64,000 bases of DNA. Source: Clarkia xantiana subsp. parviflora. Lineage: Eukaryota; Streptophyta; Magnoliopsida; Myrtales; Onagraceae. Under the pieces are notes generated by a model that made no database searches, was not told the origin of the DNA, and saw nothing but the letters and a program-made list of their open reading frames with translations. Below, piece by piece: positions 1 through 9,325 of the stretch. The position numbers were made by a program, and so were the translations under genes. The first letter of the stretch is position 1. Each line of letters begins with the position of its first letter. Location of the stretch: contig JAPTYO010000007.1 of NCBI GenBank assembly GCA_036873135.1, positions 19,326,763 through 19,390,762 on the forward strand, given 5' to 3'.

Positions 1-122
1 TTTAAAACTCTCTAACCCTAATAAAACTTTTCATTTATTTATAATTTAGTTTCTTTATATTTATATTGGTACTATATTAACCATGTTATTTATTAGGTGT
101 TACATAATAGTAATATATAGGT

Positions 123-262
123 ACTTCGGGGGGTCTACGGGCCCCCGCGACCCTAGACTCGGACCCGACCCGCCTTACGTTCACCCCGCCCCGACCCGCC
201 CCGTGCCTGCCGGGTCGGCGAGTCAAAATCTGGTCGGGGTCCCGATACCCGTTGTTATCCCT
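123..262. repeat. GC-rich repeat-like block
   Basis: An abrupt island of C/G-rich sequence built from short CCCGACCC/GGGTCGGG-like words inside otherwise very AT-rich DNA. Short ORFs run through it on both strands but have no recognisable protein character. Such low-complexity GGGTCGGG tracts are common inside plant DNA transposons, but I see no terminal repeats here, so the class is left open. Confidence 0.4.
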
Positions 263-330
263 AGTGGTGTCCAATGTTTCAATTTATTAAAATGTGGTGT
301 CTCGGTGTGATTTCAATAATAATGAAACCT

Positions 331-2289
331 GGGACAGTCCATTTTAACATTTGAAACTTCAGACAACTGCTTTTAACATAGAGTAAACATTGGACTGTTT
401 TTTAGTTATTAACCATAATTTAAAACAAAAAATGATCAGCTTCCGTTCATTTTCAACGGAAAAATGAATAATCATATGTTTTGAAACATGAAGGAGAATG
501 AAAAAAAAAAATATTAAACAAGAAAGGTAGTGATTTTAGTAGAAAAATAAAGAGTCAATCCAACAATTTTCTATATTTATTGGGATTTTAGTATTTTTTT
601 TAAATATACAATTGTTTTCGCTATTTCGGGTCGGGAGCGTTATGGTTAATACTCTCTCCAAAGTGACGTTTATATTGGGATTCGGCCCTGGGATGCTCAT
701 GTGAACGCAACTCACTTTACCGGTTGGTCCAACAAACATTGGGTGGATTTCAGTATTCGTACCTTTAAAAACCCCAAATTTTTAGAAGTACTAACTATAC
801 TCATGTATTAATTATAAAGCAATGTACTCATACATTACTATGTGTTCAGTTAATTAATGGTGTGCAATGTTACACGAGGTCCGTGTTCAGAAATTTCCTG
901 ATCAAATCATAGCATAGGATTAATGTCAAAGACAAATTGAGTAATTAACAGGGAAATAAAATTGGGTCCACTTTTCGTTATCTAGCTAGCTAGCTAGAGA
1001 TGGTCACTATTCTCCATCAACTACAATCCTTATTAATAAGCTACACCCTTTTCATCCTCGTCCAATTATGTTGATCTCTTTATTTTAGGTTGGCAATTCG
1101 GGCTCGACACGAAAATTACGAGTTTGTGTTTGATATTAGTGACACGGTACGACACGATAATACGATGTTTTAAACTAAAATTATTAAATATTAATTTTTT
1201 TTAATTCAAATTATTATAGATTTTTTGTGCTAATTTTTTATATTGGGCCGTGTTTGGATTGACCTCAAAACACGATACGAACCTAGTACTGCCTGAACAC
1301 GCACGACCTGTAGCTCTACTCTACTTGATTCCATTCAATCATCAAGTCATTATCATTATTACGTGTATATATTATATTATATCTATAATACAATGCTGAT
1401 AGTAATAAATTTTTTTTGCTGAAATTGATAGTAATTAATTGACAGAGAGCATTTAACATCTGGTCAAATCATCACCATTATGATAATCTCTATTAATATA
1501 TTATATAGATTGTTTCTTTTCTTATGTAGGTAGGTAGGTAATAATAATAATATTATATAACCACAAACCTAGCACTGATATATATTTGTGTTTACTTTAT
1601 TTGCTAATGTATGTTTTGTCTCTAAAGCAAATGAGATTAATAGCTTGGACCTATCAATGCGCCAACAAAAATATATGTTTGACTATAACTACTCATAAAC
1701 AAATATGTACATACCTTTATGGGTTAATATAATTATTACCCTCATATATATGAGACAACCGAACAAACTACTAGTTTGATTTTTTTAAAACATTTTACTA
1801 GATGATTATTCCATTCATATACTTAGTAAGCTTTGTCAGGATTCTGTCTTTAGTTATTGGATGAAATCACCCACGTGCTCGTACATAATAATGAATAAAA
1901 TAGTTAGCAATCTGTTCGACTGTCCAAACATCGCAGCTAGCAATTTATTCAACTACTCAAATATTAATAAACTAGTAATTTCTTATATTTTTTCATTCAT
2001 ATAACTCCAATAATGAGAGCTGGAATATTGAACCACTCCATCATATTACATAATTTATAAAACATTTATATAGTGATATATAATAGCTTTAACATTTTTT
2101 ATGCTTTTGATTTAAAATTGCAGAAAACAATCATTCTTATATATATATATGGAACTAAAAAAATGTATATTATTTGGTAAGAAGAGAAGAGAACTTAATC
2201 TTATTATTACTTAGTAAACACTCTACAATTAAGGACGACCAACACACCTCACTAATATCTTATATCTTTCTCCTGACAGCTTCATCCTC
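331..2289. other. AT-rich intergenic DNA upstream of the laccase
   Basis: No convincing gene. Positions about 1,090-1,315 are rich in CACGA and CGTGT words and resemble an old dispersed repeat. A CTAG/GCTA tetranucleotide run lies near 980-997. The last few hundred bases are the presumptive laccase promoter. Confidence 0.6.
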
Positions 2290-2296
2290 TATAAAT
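2290..2296 (+). promoter_or_regulatory. TATA box of the laccase gene
   Basis: TATAAAT lies 96 bp upstream of the laccase ATG at 2,386 and is followed by a short leader with a GA repeat. Position and sequence fit a plant core promoter; the transcription start was not determined. Confidence 0.6.
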
Positions 2297-2385
2297 CTAA
2301 ACCCTATTTCTTAATGTGGTCTTTGTGCTAGCTACAATCTCCAACACACAGAGAAGATAGTATAAAGAGAGAGAGAGAGAGCTAG

Positions 2386-4941
2386 ATGGGAAACTCATGT
2401 CGGCTCTTCCTAAATTTCATGTGGTTTCATCTGTTTCTAGGGTTTGCAGCAGCCAAGACCCGCCATTACACCTTCAATGTAAATTATTTTACCTTTATTT
2501 TTTTATTCACTATCAACTCATTTGTATTACTTCAATTTCATTTTCTCAAAGTAACCTAGCTAAACCCTAGCTAGCTAGCTAGCTAATATAACTTTACAAA
2601 TTACACCCAAGAAAACTCAAACTTACGTAGTATTTTTTGCATGCATTCTTACGTGTCGTTATAACTATTTATTTATGGCATCATCTAATTAATTTATTAT
2701 CCTTCAATCTTCATACATATACCAACTTCTTCTTGTTTACTATGTTTGGAAGATCGAGTACCACAATGTTACAAGAGTGTGCCACACACGGACGATCGTG
2801 AGTGTTAACAAGCAATTTCCGGGGCCGCCAGTGGTTGCGAGGGAAGGCGACCGACTCGTTATCAAGGTGGTCAACCACGTCTCTAATAATATTACCATTC
2901 ACTGGTACGTACTAATTATATTATTATAGCTATCTATTTATTATTTATGGAAAAGAGACAGCTACATTAACAAATTAATTATCAATAATCAAATATATTA
3001 AAGCTGAAGCAAAACCCGCAAAGATGTCAATAATGAGTTTTCAACATTGCAAGAATCCATCATTAATACTTCTATTCGGTGATTAGGATATATACCAATC
3101 AGGTGGTCCATTGAAAAGCTAGCTAGCTAGCTAGCTAGTTAGTTGGTCGATTTCATAACATTATACTTCTAAACCCTAAACCAAGTAGTTTTTTCTTCTT
3201 CATAATTAATTATGTATATTCTACATTAGATATATAGATGAGCAAGCATTACATGTCTTGGAAAAACAGGCATGGAGTCCGACAATTACGTAGCGGATGG
3301 GCGGACGGACCAGCTTACATAACTCAGTGCCCGATACAGACTGGACAATCGTACACGTACAACTTCACGATCGTAGGTCAGATAGGAACGTTACTATGGC
3401 ACGCTCATATTTCGTGGTTACGATCCACGCTCTACGGACCCATCATCATACTCCCTAAGCGCAACGAGACCTACCCGTTCGTCAAACCATACAAGGAAGT
3501 TCCCATTATATTGGGTAATAATAATTAGTAATGTCTTATTTTTATAGAAAATGTACATCTAGTCTAGTATAAATTTGAGATTGAATAATCAAAATTGCAG
3601 GAGAGTGGTTTAATGTGGATCCAGAAGCAGTGATTACTCAGGCTCTTCAAACTGGTGGAGGTCCAAATGTTTCAGATGCATATACCATTAATGGCCTTCC
3701 AGGACCTTTGTACAATTGCTCCTCCAAAGGTACATAATTACATTCCTTTTCATAATGTTTTCATTTAATACATAACCTTAACATGCATCATAACCAACTG
3801 ACATATTAATCTTCGGTTGGTTTTTTTTACGATTATATATGGATCAGATACATTTAAGTTAAAGGTGAGACCGGGTAAAACCTACATGCTCCGGTTAATC
3901 AACGCCGCACTCAATGACGAGCTCTTCTTCAGCATTGCCAATCATACGATCACCATTGTCGACGCAGACGCTTCGTACACAAAACCGTTTAGCGTAGACC
4001 GAATCATCATCTCTCCAGGGCAGACCATGAACGTCCTCCTCAAGACGAAACCCATTTTCCCAAACGCGACCTTCCTCATGGAAGCACGGCCTTATTTCAC
4101 CGGCATGGGCACATTCGATAACTCCACCACAGCAGGTATCTTGGAATACAAGCAACCACTGAACCGGACCGGTCTCCACAACCTCACCTTGTTTAAACCG
4201 CTTCTCCCACCGATCAACGCCACCGGTTTTGTCGCCAACTTCACTAGTAAGTTCCGGAGCCTAGCTAGCGCAAAGTACCCTGCAAATGTGCCGCAAAAAG
4301 TAGACCGGCGGTTCTATTTCACTGTCGGACTAGGGACAAACCCCTGTCCCAGAAACAACACCTGTCAGGGGCCGACAAACAATACCAAATTTGCAGCCTC
4401 CATTAACAACGTATCCTTTGTCTTGCCATCCACGGCAATGCTCCAAGCTTACTTCTTCGGCAAGTCAAACGGGGTTTACACCACTGATTTCCCTACAAAC
4501 CCGCCGGTCCCGTTCAACTACACCGGCACACCTCCGAACAACACTTTTGTCTCGAACGGGACAAAGGCAGTTGTGTTGAATTTCAACACGAGCGTAGAGC
4601 TTGTCATGCAAGACACCAACATTTTAGGTTCCGAGAGCCACCCACTTCACCTCCACGGTTTCGACTTCTTTGTGGTGGGCCAGGGTTCCGGAAACTACGA
4701 CCCGGTCAACGATCCTGCAAAGTTCAACCTTGTGGACCCGGTCGAGCGGAACACATTCGGGGTCCCAGCTGGCGGGTGGGTCGCGATCCGATTCCTTGCA
4801 GACAACCCGGGTGTCTGGTTCATGCACTGCCATCTCGATGTTCACACGAGTTGGGGTCTTAGAATGGCATGGATCGTTCTTGACGGACCACAACCGAACC
4901 AGAAACTGCCTCCACCGCCATCTGACCTCCCCAAGTGTTGA
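2386..4941 (+). CDS. LAC17: laccase, LAC17-like multicopper oxidase
   Basis: Five exons: 2386-2478, 2753-2904, 3270-3514, 3601-3729, 3848-4941 (1,713 nt, 570 aa). All introns are GT-AG and phases match. Laccases are secreted blue copper oxidases that couple monolignol oxidation to reduction of oxygen; LAC17 acts in lignification of the cell wall. The N-terminus has a hydrophobic signal-like segment (about residues 5-22). Copper ligands are visible: HWHG at 81-84 (split by intron 2), WHAH at 125-128, HPLHLHG at 471-477 and HCHLDVH at 533-539, with the type-1 Cys at 534. Several N-x-S/T glycosylation sites are present. The blocks [12 protein letters not shown] and [10 protein letters not shown] resemble LAC17 more than the LAC11 or LAC12 groups. 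Family members often split the last exon again; here it is one exon. A near-perfect miR397 site lies in exon 5. Family certain; LAC17 orthology probable. Confidence 0.95.
3897..3917 (+). promoter_or_regulatory. miR397 target site in laccase exon 5
   Basis: These 21 bases match the complement of mature miR397a (recalled from memory) at 19 positions. The mismatches are at the first target base and at target base 10 (opposite miRNA position 12). The seed side is fully paired. The site encodes the conserved laccase block LINAALND. Predicted cleavage would fall between 3,907 and 3,908. Confidence 0.75.
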
Positions 4942-5341
4942 TTTTTTCCGGCGAAATGTCCGAACCAGAGTTTTTTTTTTTTTTTTTTTAAAGTTCTTTC
5001 ATGTTGCTTGAGGTGAGGGAGAGAGAGCAGCTCAGAAGTGAACATCAGCTGGGGTAATTAATTATGTGGAAATAAGCTTGTTTGCTAGTGTTAACTCCCA
5101 ACTAACAAGCGAGATTACCACATAATTACTCTCCATTATGATTATGATTTTGCTTATAATTAACGTTCTGTTGCTGTTGCCAACAATAGAAGTTGAACCA
5201 TAGAGGATTCAATTGCAGTGAATAAGATTGTTACATGACACGACTGAGTTTTGATTGATACAACAAGTCATGATATGAACTATCTGTACACTTTATTCAG
5301 TGCATCGTATTATATGTACCAGTTGCACCTCCTGCAGCAGC
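4942..5341. other. spacer between convergent laccase and FHY1/FHL genes
   Basis: Holds the 3' ends of both genes. There is a poly-T run near 4,972-4,989 and an imperfect inverted repeat around 5,052-5,128 (TAATTATGTGG with CCACATAATTA). No other gene is visible. Confidence 0.6.
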
Positions 5342-6932
5342 TTACAACATGAGTGTCGAGAAGTACTGCTCGAATTCTTGATCGATTGTCGGTTTTCTTG
5401 TTAACTGCAACGATTCTGCATCTAAAACATTCGAGAATAAAAAAAAAAAAAAAAATGTACCTTGTAGGCAAAGTAATATCCATGAATTTTTTTTTTTTTT
5501 TAGAGATGTAGGATCTACATTAATCAATTATATGAATTCCAATCTAAATATCAGATTGTGATTAGTCATGAACGCTAAATCATCTTATACTCTATGACAA
5601 GGCAATAATTTCTAGATCTATACAAGAAGAACATGTACAAGAATAGATCAAGATAATACCTTGTTCAATGCTCCATCTACCAGAGGAAAGGACATAGCTT
5701 TTCTGGCTACCACCATTAGAGTCGTTATCAACTTCAGATTCATTATCTGCATACTGCTCCATCGAGTCGTATCCATACTCAATGTTACCCAATTCAAGAA
5801 GCTCCTCTTCGAGGATTTTTCGTACATTAATCGGGCCATCAGGAAGAAGATCAATATCCTCTGAAGAATCCATTTGATTATCCAGACAAACAGAAGAACA
5901 TCCAGAAGTTTTACCATGACTGTCCGACTTGGCTTCCCCTGATTGGTGCGGATATGATCCATATAGTGCTGACATAGCCGAGTCAGTATCTTCGGTCATG
6001 AAGCTATTGCTGCCATTTGCTGATTCGGGATTCGACCCATCATGGCTTCCACCATCCTCTGATTCACAGTTATTGAGTAGTAAATTAGGTTGATCATAGC
6101 ATTTGTGCTTCGCTATTGGTTGGCTTGAGAAATCGGATTCGAATTTCCTTTTCTTGTTCATGGCAAGGATGTTTATGTGGATTGCTTCATTGATGCTGAA
6201 GCTATAATTTGAATAGATAAAATGCAGAAAGAAGAGATAAGTTAGTACAAAAAAGAGATAGAGCTCATCTTTGATACATTTAAGGAACCACAACACAATC
6301 AAATTCAGTTTGCTTTAGATTACTTAACCAATTACCAAACAACTAATTCCACAGCAGATCGAGCACGACTTCACAGATAGTTGCAATTAAAATTCCTCAA
6401 CTAATGGAAATTCCACCTAATCGTGTTCCAATCCATGTAGATCAATTCTTTTGAATTAATGTAATTTCTCATTATCCATGGCCTACGGCTAGAGTAAAAT
6501 GTTCTATTTCAAGTTTTCAACTCCCAAAATCTAACCTTTTAGTATTAAATCCTTTGTCTATCACCATAATACATGGATTTAACTGATCCATCTCCTTCTA
6601 CGGTCAATTCTAATCTTACTCGAATCAAAATTCTAAAGAAATCATGAAATCGGAACCCCAAATTGGCCAGTACGATTTGGTAAGAAAATCAGTTCGAAAG
6701 AGTGAATTAACACATCATCATTGCTAAATTTAACAAATTCACGGCAAGAGAGACACCGCATCACTAAAAACACGGCCGAAAAAGCAGCGGCAATTAAGGC
6801 GATCGGATGCAGACGGTAACAGAGTACGGATCCTGATCTACTATTGATAACGAATACGACAGAAGACTATATAACCGGAAGTCGTGGATCGAACCTGCTG
6901 GTATTTGATGGAGACTCTGCATCTTCATTCAT
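5342..6932 (-). CDS. FHL: FHY1/FHL, phytochrome A nuclear-import adaptor
   Basis: Three exons on the minus strand: 6932-6895, 6195-5660 and 5421-5342 (654 nt, 217 aa); junctions are GT-AG and in phase. FHY1 and FHL carry light-activated phytochrome A into the nucleus and serve far-red signalling. Visible features: a basic NLS-like NKKRK (residues 26-30) followed by the PIAKHKC block, an acidic Ser/Asp/Glu-rich middle, the conserved YVLSSGRWS segment, and the C-terminal signature TRKPTIDQEFEQYFSTLML that in the family binds phytochrome A. The first exon encodes only 12 residues plus two bases; a start at the internal Met at residue 25 is the alternative. The last exon lies behind a poly-T-containing intron. 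Two CACGCGC motifs stand upstream of the ATG. I cannot decide between FHY1 and FHL orthology. Confidence 0.88.
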
Positions 6933-7061
6933 CTGGAAGAGCCGAGAGAACTGAACTCACCAAGATGGAGCACTGGACTACGCTATCGAGGATATGATTT
7001 TAATCCATCAATATCTGAGTAAGTTCTTCGGATATATGAATAAGAGGAATACGCGCTGGTA

Positions 7062-7068
7062 GCGCGTG
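7062..7068 (-). promoter_or_regulatory. FBS motif (CACGCGC) upstream of FHY1/FHL
   Basis: CACGCGC on the minus strand, 130 bp upstream of the proposed ATG. This is the FHY3/FAR1-binding-site sequence known from Arabidopsis FHY1 and FHL promoters. It is one arm of a perfect inverted repeat, ACGCGCT-ggt-AGCGCGT (7,051-7,067). Confidence 0.6.
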
Positions 7069-7162
7069 TACTTGCATAAGGTGACCTTTGGCCTTTGGTA
7101 GGGACAACTTCAATGTAAGGTCCTCGCTTTCTAGTACTTGTTGTCGTGGAACAATGTGTAGA

Positions 7163-7169
7163 GCGCGTG
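7163..7169 (-). promoter_or_regulatory. second FBS motif (CACGCGC) upstream of FHY1/FHL
   Basis: A second exact CACGCGC in gene orientation, 231 bp upstream of the proposed ATG and 101 bp from the first. Two exact copies of this CG-rich heptamer in an AT-rich promoter are unlikely by chance. Confidence 0.55.
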
Positions 7170-7363
7170 GGGTGTTTTACCAAGAGTCCAGAGCCATTCC
7201 ACACCCATGTGACGGTAGCATTATGGGGCCAATCGGTTCTATCCATTTATTCGAAAAGACAATGAGGGCACATGCGGTAGGCGTGGCCGCGGCAGTGCCC
7301 TTTTTTTTTTTACTTTTTTTTTTATTATATATAAATCCGGATAGATTCAGTTTATTATTATTA

Positions 7364-8259
7364 GGAAAAAGTACGTAAAACATACAATATGTTGAAAAAT
7401 ATAGTTTTATAGACTAATATGTTTTAAAATGTAGAACATGTTTACAAAAATGGTAAAATGACATTCCATGCATTTGAAATTTTAAAAATAATAATAATAA
7501 TATTTATTTTTATAATATTACATATTACCATATCTATACTTTAAATGATTAATAACTGCATCACTACCTAAATGTTGAACCCTAAATTGCAATTAAAAGT
7601 TTAAGTAGTAAATAATAAAAGATAAATTTCATGTAGTAATTTGTAATTCTATCAAAATTCAGGTAATAATTTCTTTATTAATCCATAATAATAATATATA
7701 ATAGCAAGTAGAAGAAAAACCGTTTAGAAAAAAAAAATAGAGAATAGGAATCTTAGGGAAAACGTCAAATTGGCTTTTAGAGAAAGTACACACAATTGTC
7801 CAAACCTACCAAACATTAAACAAATTATTGCATATATGAATTTGATAATTTTTATTTGTTATAAATGACATAATTGATATTGATTTTTGGGGCTGGCTAA
7901 AATAAATTCGAGTTTATTTAAACTTGATTTGTCAGCCGTTAGATTATGAGAGAGAATCAATAATAATTGAGAAGAGATAAAAAGTGTTTCTTACATATGT
8001 ATAATCTGATGGCTGAGAAATCAAGTTGAAATAAACTCGAGTTTATTTTAGCCGAACCCTTGATTTTTTTTTTAAATAAAAACATTTTTTTTTTAAATTA
8101 ATAGAATGTCATTTTACCATCTTTTGCAAAGATGTTATACATTTTAAAACATATTGGTCCATTTAACCATCTTTTTCAAACATGTTATACATTTTAAAAT
8201 ATAATGTCCACAAAACCATTTTTTTATCAAACATGTTGCATGTTTTACATACCTTTCCC
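7364..8259. mobile_element. TIR element with 9-bp target duplication (Mutator-like, non-coding)
   Basis: Left end GGAAAAAGTACGTAAAAC pairs with right end GTTTTACATACCTTTCCC. The terminal repeats stay similar over about 100 bp, through AATATGTTTTAAAATGTA and GGTAAAATGACATTC. TTATTATTA flanks both sides (7,355-7,363 and 8,260-8,268), which fits a 9-bp Mutator-type duplication, though it is low complexity. The right arm carries an internal duplication of about 50 bp. No transposase is visible. A second, smaller element sits inside. Confidence 0.7.
7889..8059. mobile_element. 171-bp MITE nested in the larger TIR element
   Basis: Inverted repeats of about 50 bp (GGCTAAAATAAA at the ends, then a nearly perfect stem including CGAGTTTATTT and AACTTGATTT) make this almost a pure hairpin. 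It is flanked by perfect 9-bp copies of TTGATTTTT at 7,880-7,888 and 8,060-8,068, again fitting Mutator-like mobilisation. It is younger than its host element. Confidence 0.8.
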
Positions 8260-8268
8260 TTATTATTA

Positions 8269-9173
8269 TGAAGTGTTTAGTATAGTGCACTAGGGTTTGG
8301 ATGTATCATGTATGTAATGTGGAATATAATATTACATTACGTTATTTTATTTGTCAGACGGTGTAATATTTGTTGTAATATAATATGCATTATAATATAA
8401 GATTATGTCAAAATTTTATTCACTGTAATGAGACTGCATAAAAAAAAAACATATATAATATGAGATTAAGTTCAACATTACGGCGTGTATATTTATACAA
8501 GTATTTTTAATCAGTAAGTATATTTTGTACAAGTTGAATAAAATACATCTAATCTAAAATATTCTCATTCATGCATATGCATAAAACATGCATGGGTACG
8601 TTTTGTCACCATACTCCGAAATTATCAGAATGTCACACTTTCTCCAATTGCTTACTTTACATTGTTTTTTATATTTTTCTGTTGCTTTAAAGATGAACCA
8701 CATAGAGAACTTGGTACATTACGTTACAAATATGAGGTGTAGTTAAAAAAATTCACAATATTTCTTACTTTTAAAGTTTCACCTATGTTACAATTAATTT
8801 CACCCTAGTAGTAAAAAATGCAAAAGCATGGTGCTTCACAAGCATGGTAGAAAAATCCACTTAAGTTTAACCCATTTAAATAGAACCAAATTCCTAATGT
8901 CAATGATATTGAGGATCAAGTTATATATAAATAGAAGTATACGGATGAAAAATATAATTGACATCAAATTTGAGAACTAATCAAACTTGACCGAGTGAGT
9001 TGGGCAAAAATAAAAAAAAAATCAAACTTGACCAAGTGGCAAAAAAACAAAAACTTGACCCTATGATATTGGGCCTTCAAGCCCAATTGTGGTCGTTATT
9101 CCTCTTCTTTCACCAGCCCTGCAGCCCATCACACGAGCTAGTCGGCTGGCTGCCTTCTCTTAACTTCATCCTC
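8269..9173. other. AT-rich intergenic DNA with half of a TIR element
   Basis: About 8,290-8,480 resembles the left arm of the element at 43,659-44,467 (TTTGGATGTAT, ATGTAATGTGG, CATTACGTT and TGCATTATAAT words in the same order); no matching right arm was found. No gene is seen before the FES1 promoter. Confidence 0.5.
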
Positions 9174-9204
9174 TTCTGGAAACCTGGAGAGCGTTCTGGA
9201 ATTC
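9174..9204 (+). promoter_or_regulatory. heat-shock-element-like pair upstream of FES1
   Basis: Two copies of TTCTGGAA (9,174-9,181 and 9,194-9,201) give the TTCnnGAA core of a heat-shock element, the second followed by TTCTC. They lie about 125-150 bp upstream of the ATG. FES1A of Arabidopsis is heat-induced, so the site is plausible; it is not proven. Confidence 0.4.
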
Positions 9205-9325
9205 TCTCAGACCAACAAAGCTGGAATATTTAGCAAGAGAACGCCTACCTCTTATACTTCTCATTGATCATTGATTTTCATTGAACATCCTCTACTTCCA
9301 ATTTTCTAGGTTTTCTCTGATTAGA

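Noticed and set aside
3118..3182. CTAG/GCTA microsatellite and AAACCCTAAACC near a laccase exon
   Set aside because: Ordinary short tandem repeats and a two-unit telomere-like string; too short to mean an interstitial telomere.
3895..4893. Antisense ORFs inside laccase exon 5
   Set aside because: Shadows of the real reading frame in GC-richer coding DNA.
5592..6302. A 236-codon frame starting at 6,302 as the FHY1/FHL gene
   Set aside because: It reads through intron sequence at both ends; the three-exon model adds the family C-terminus at 5,342-5,421 and an N-terminal exon.
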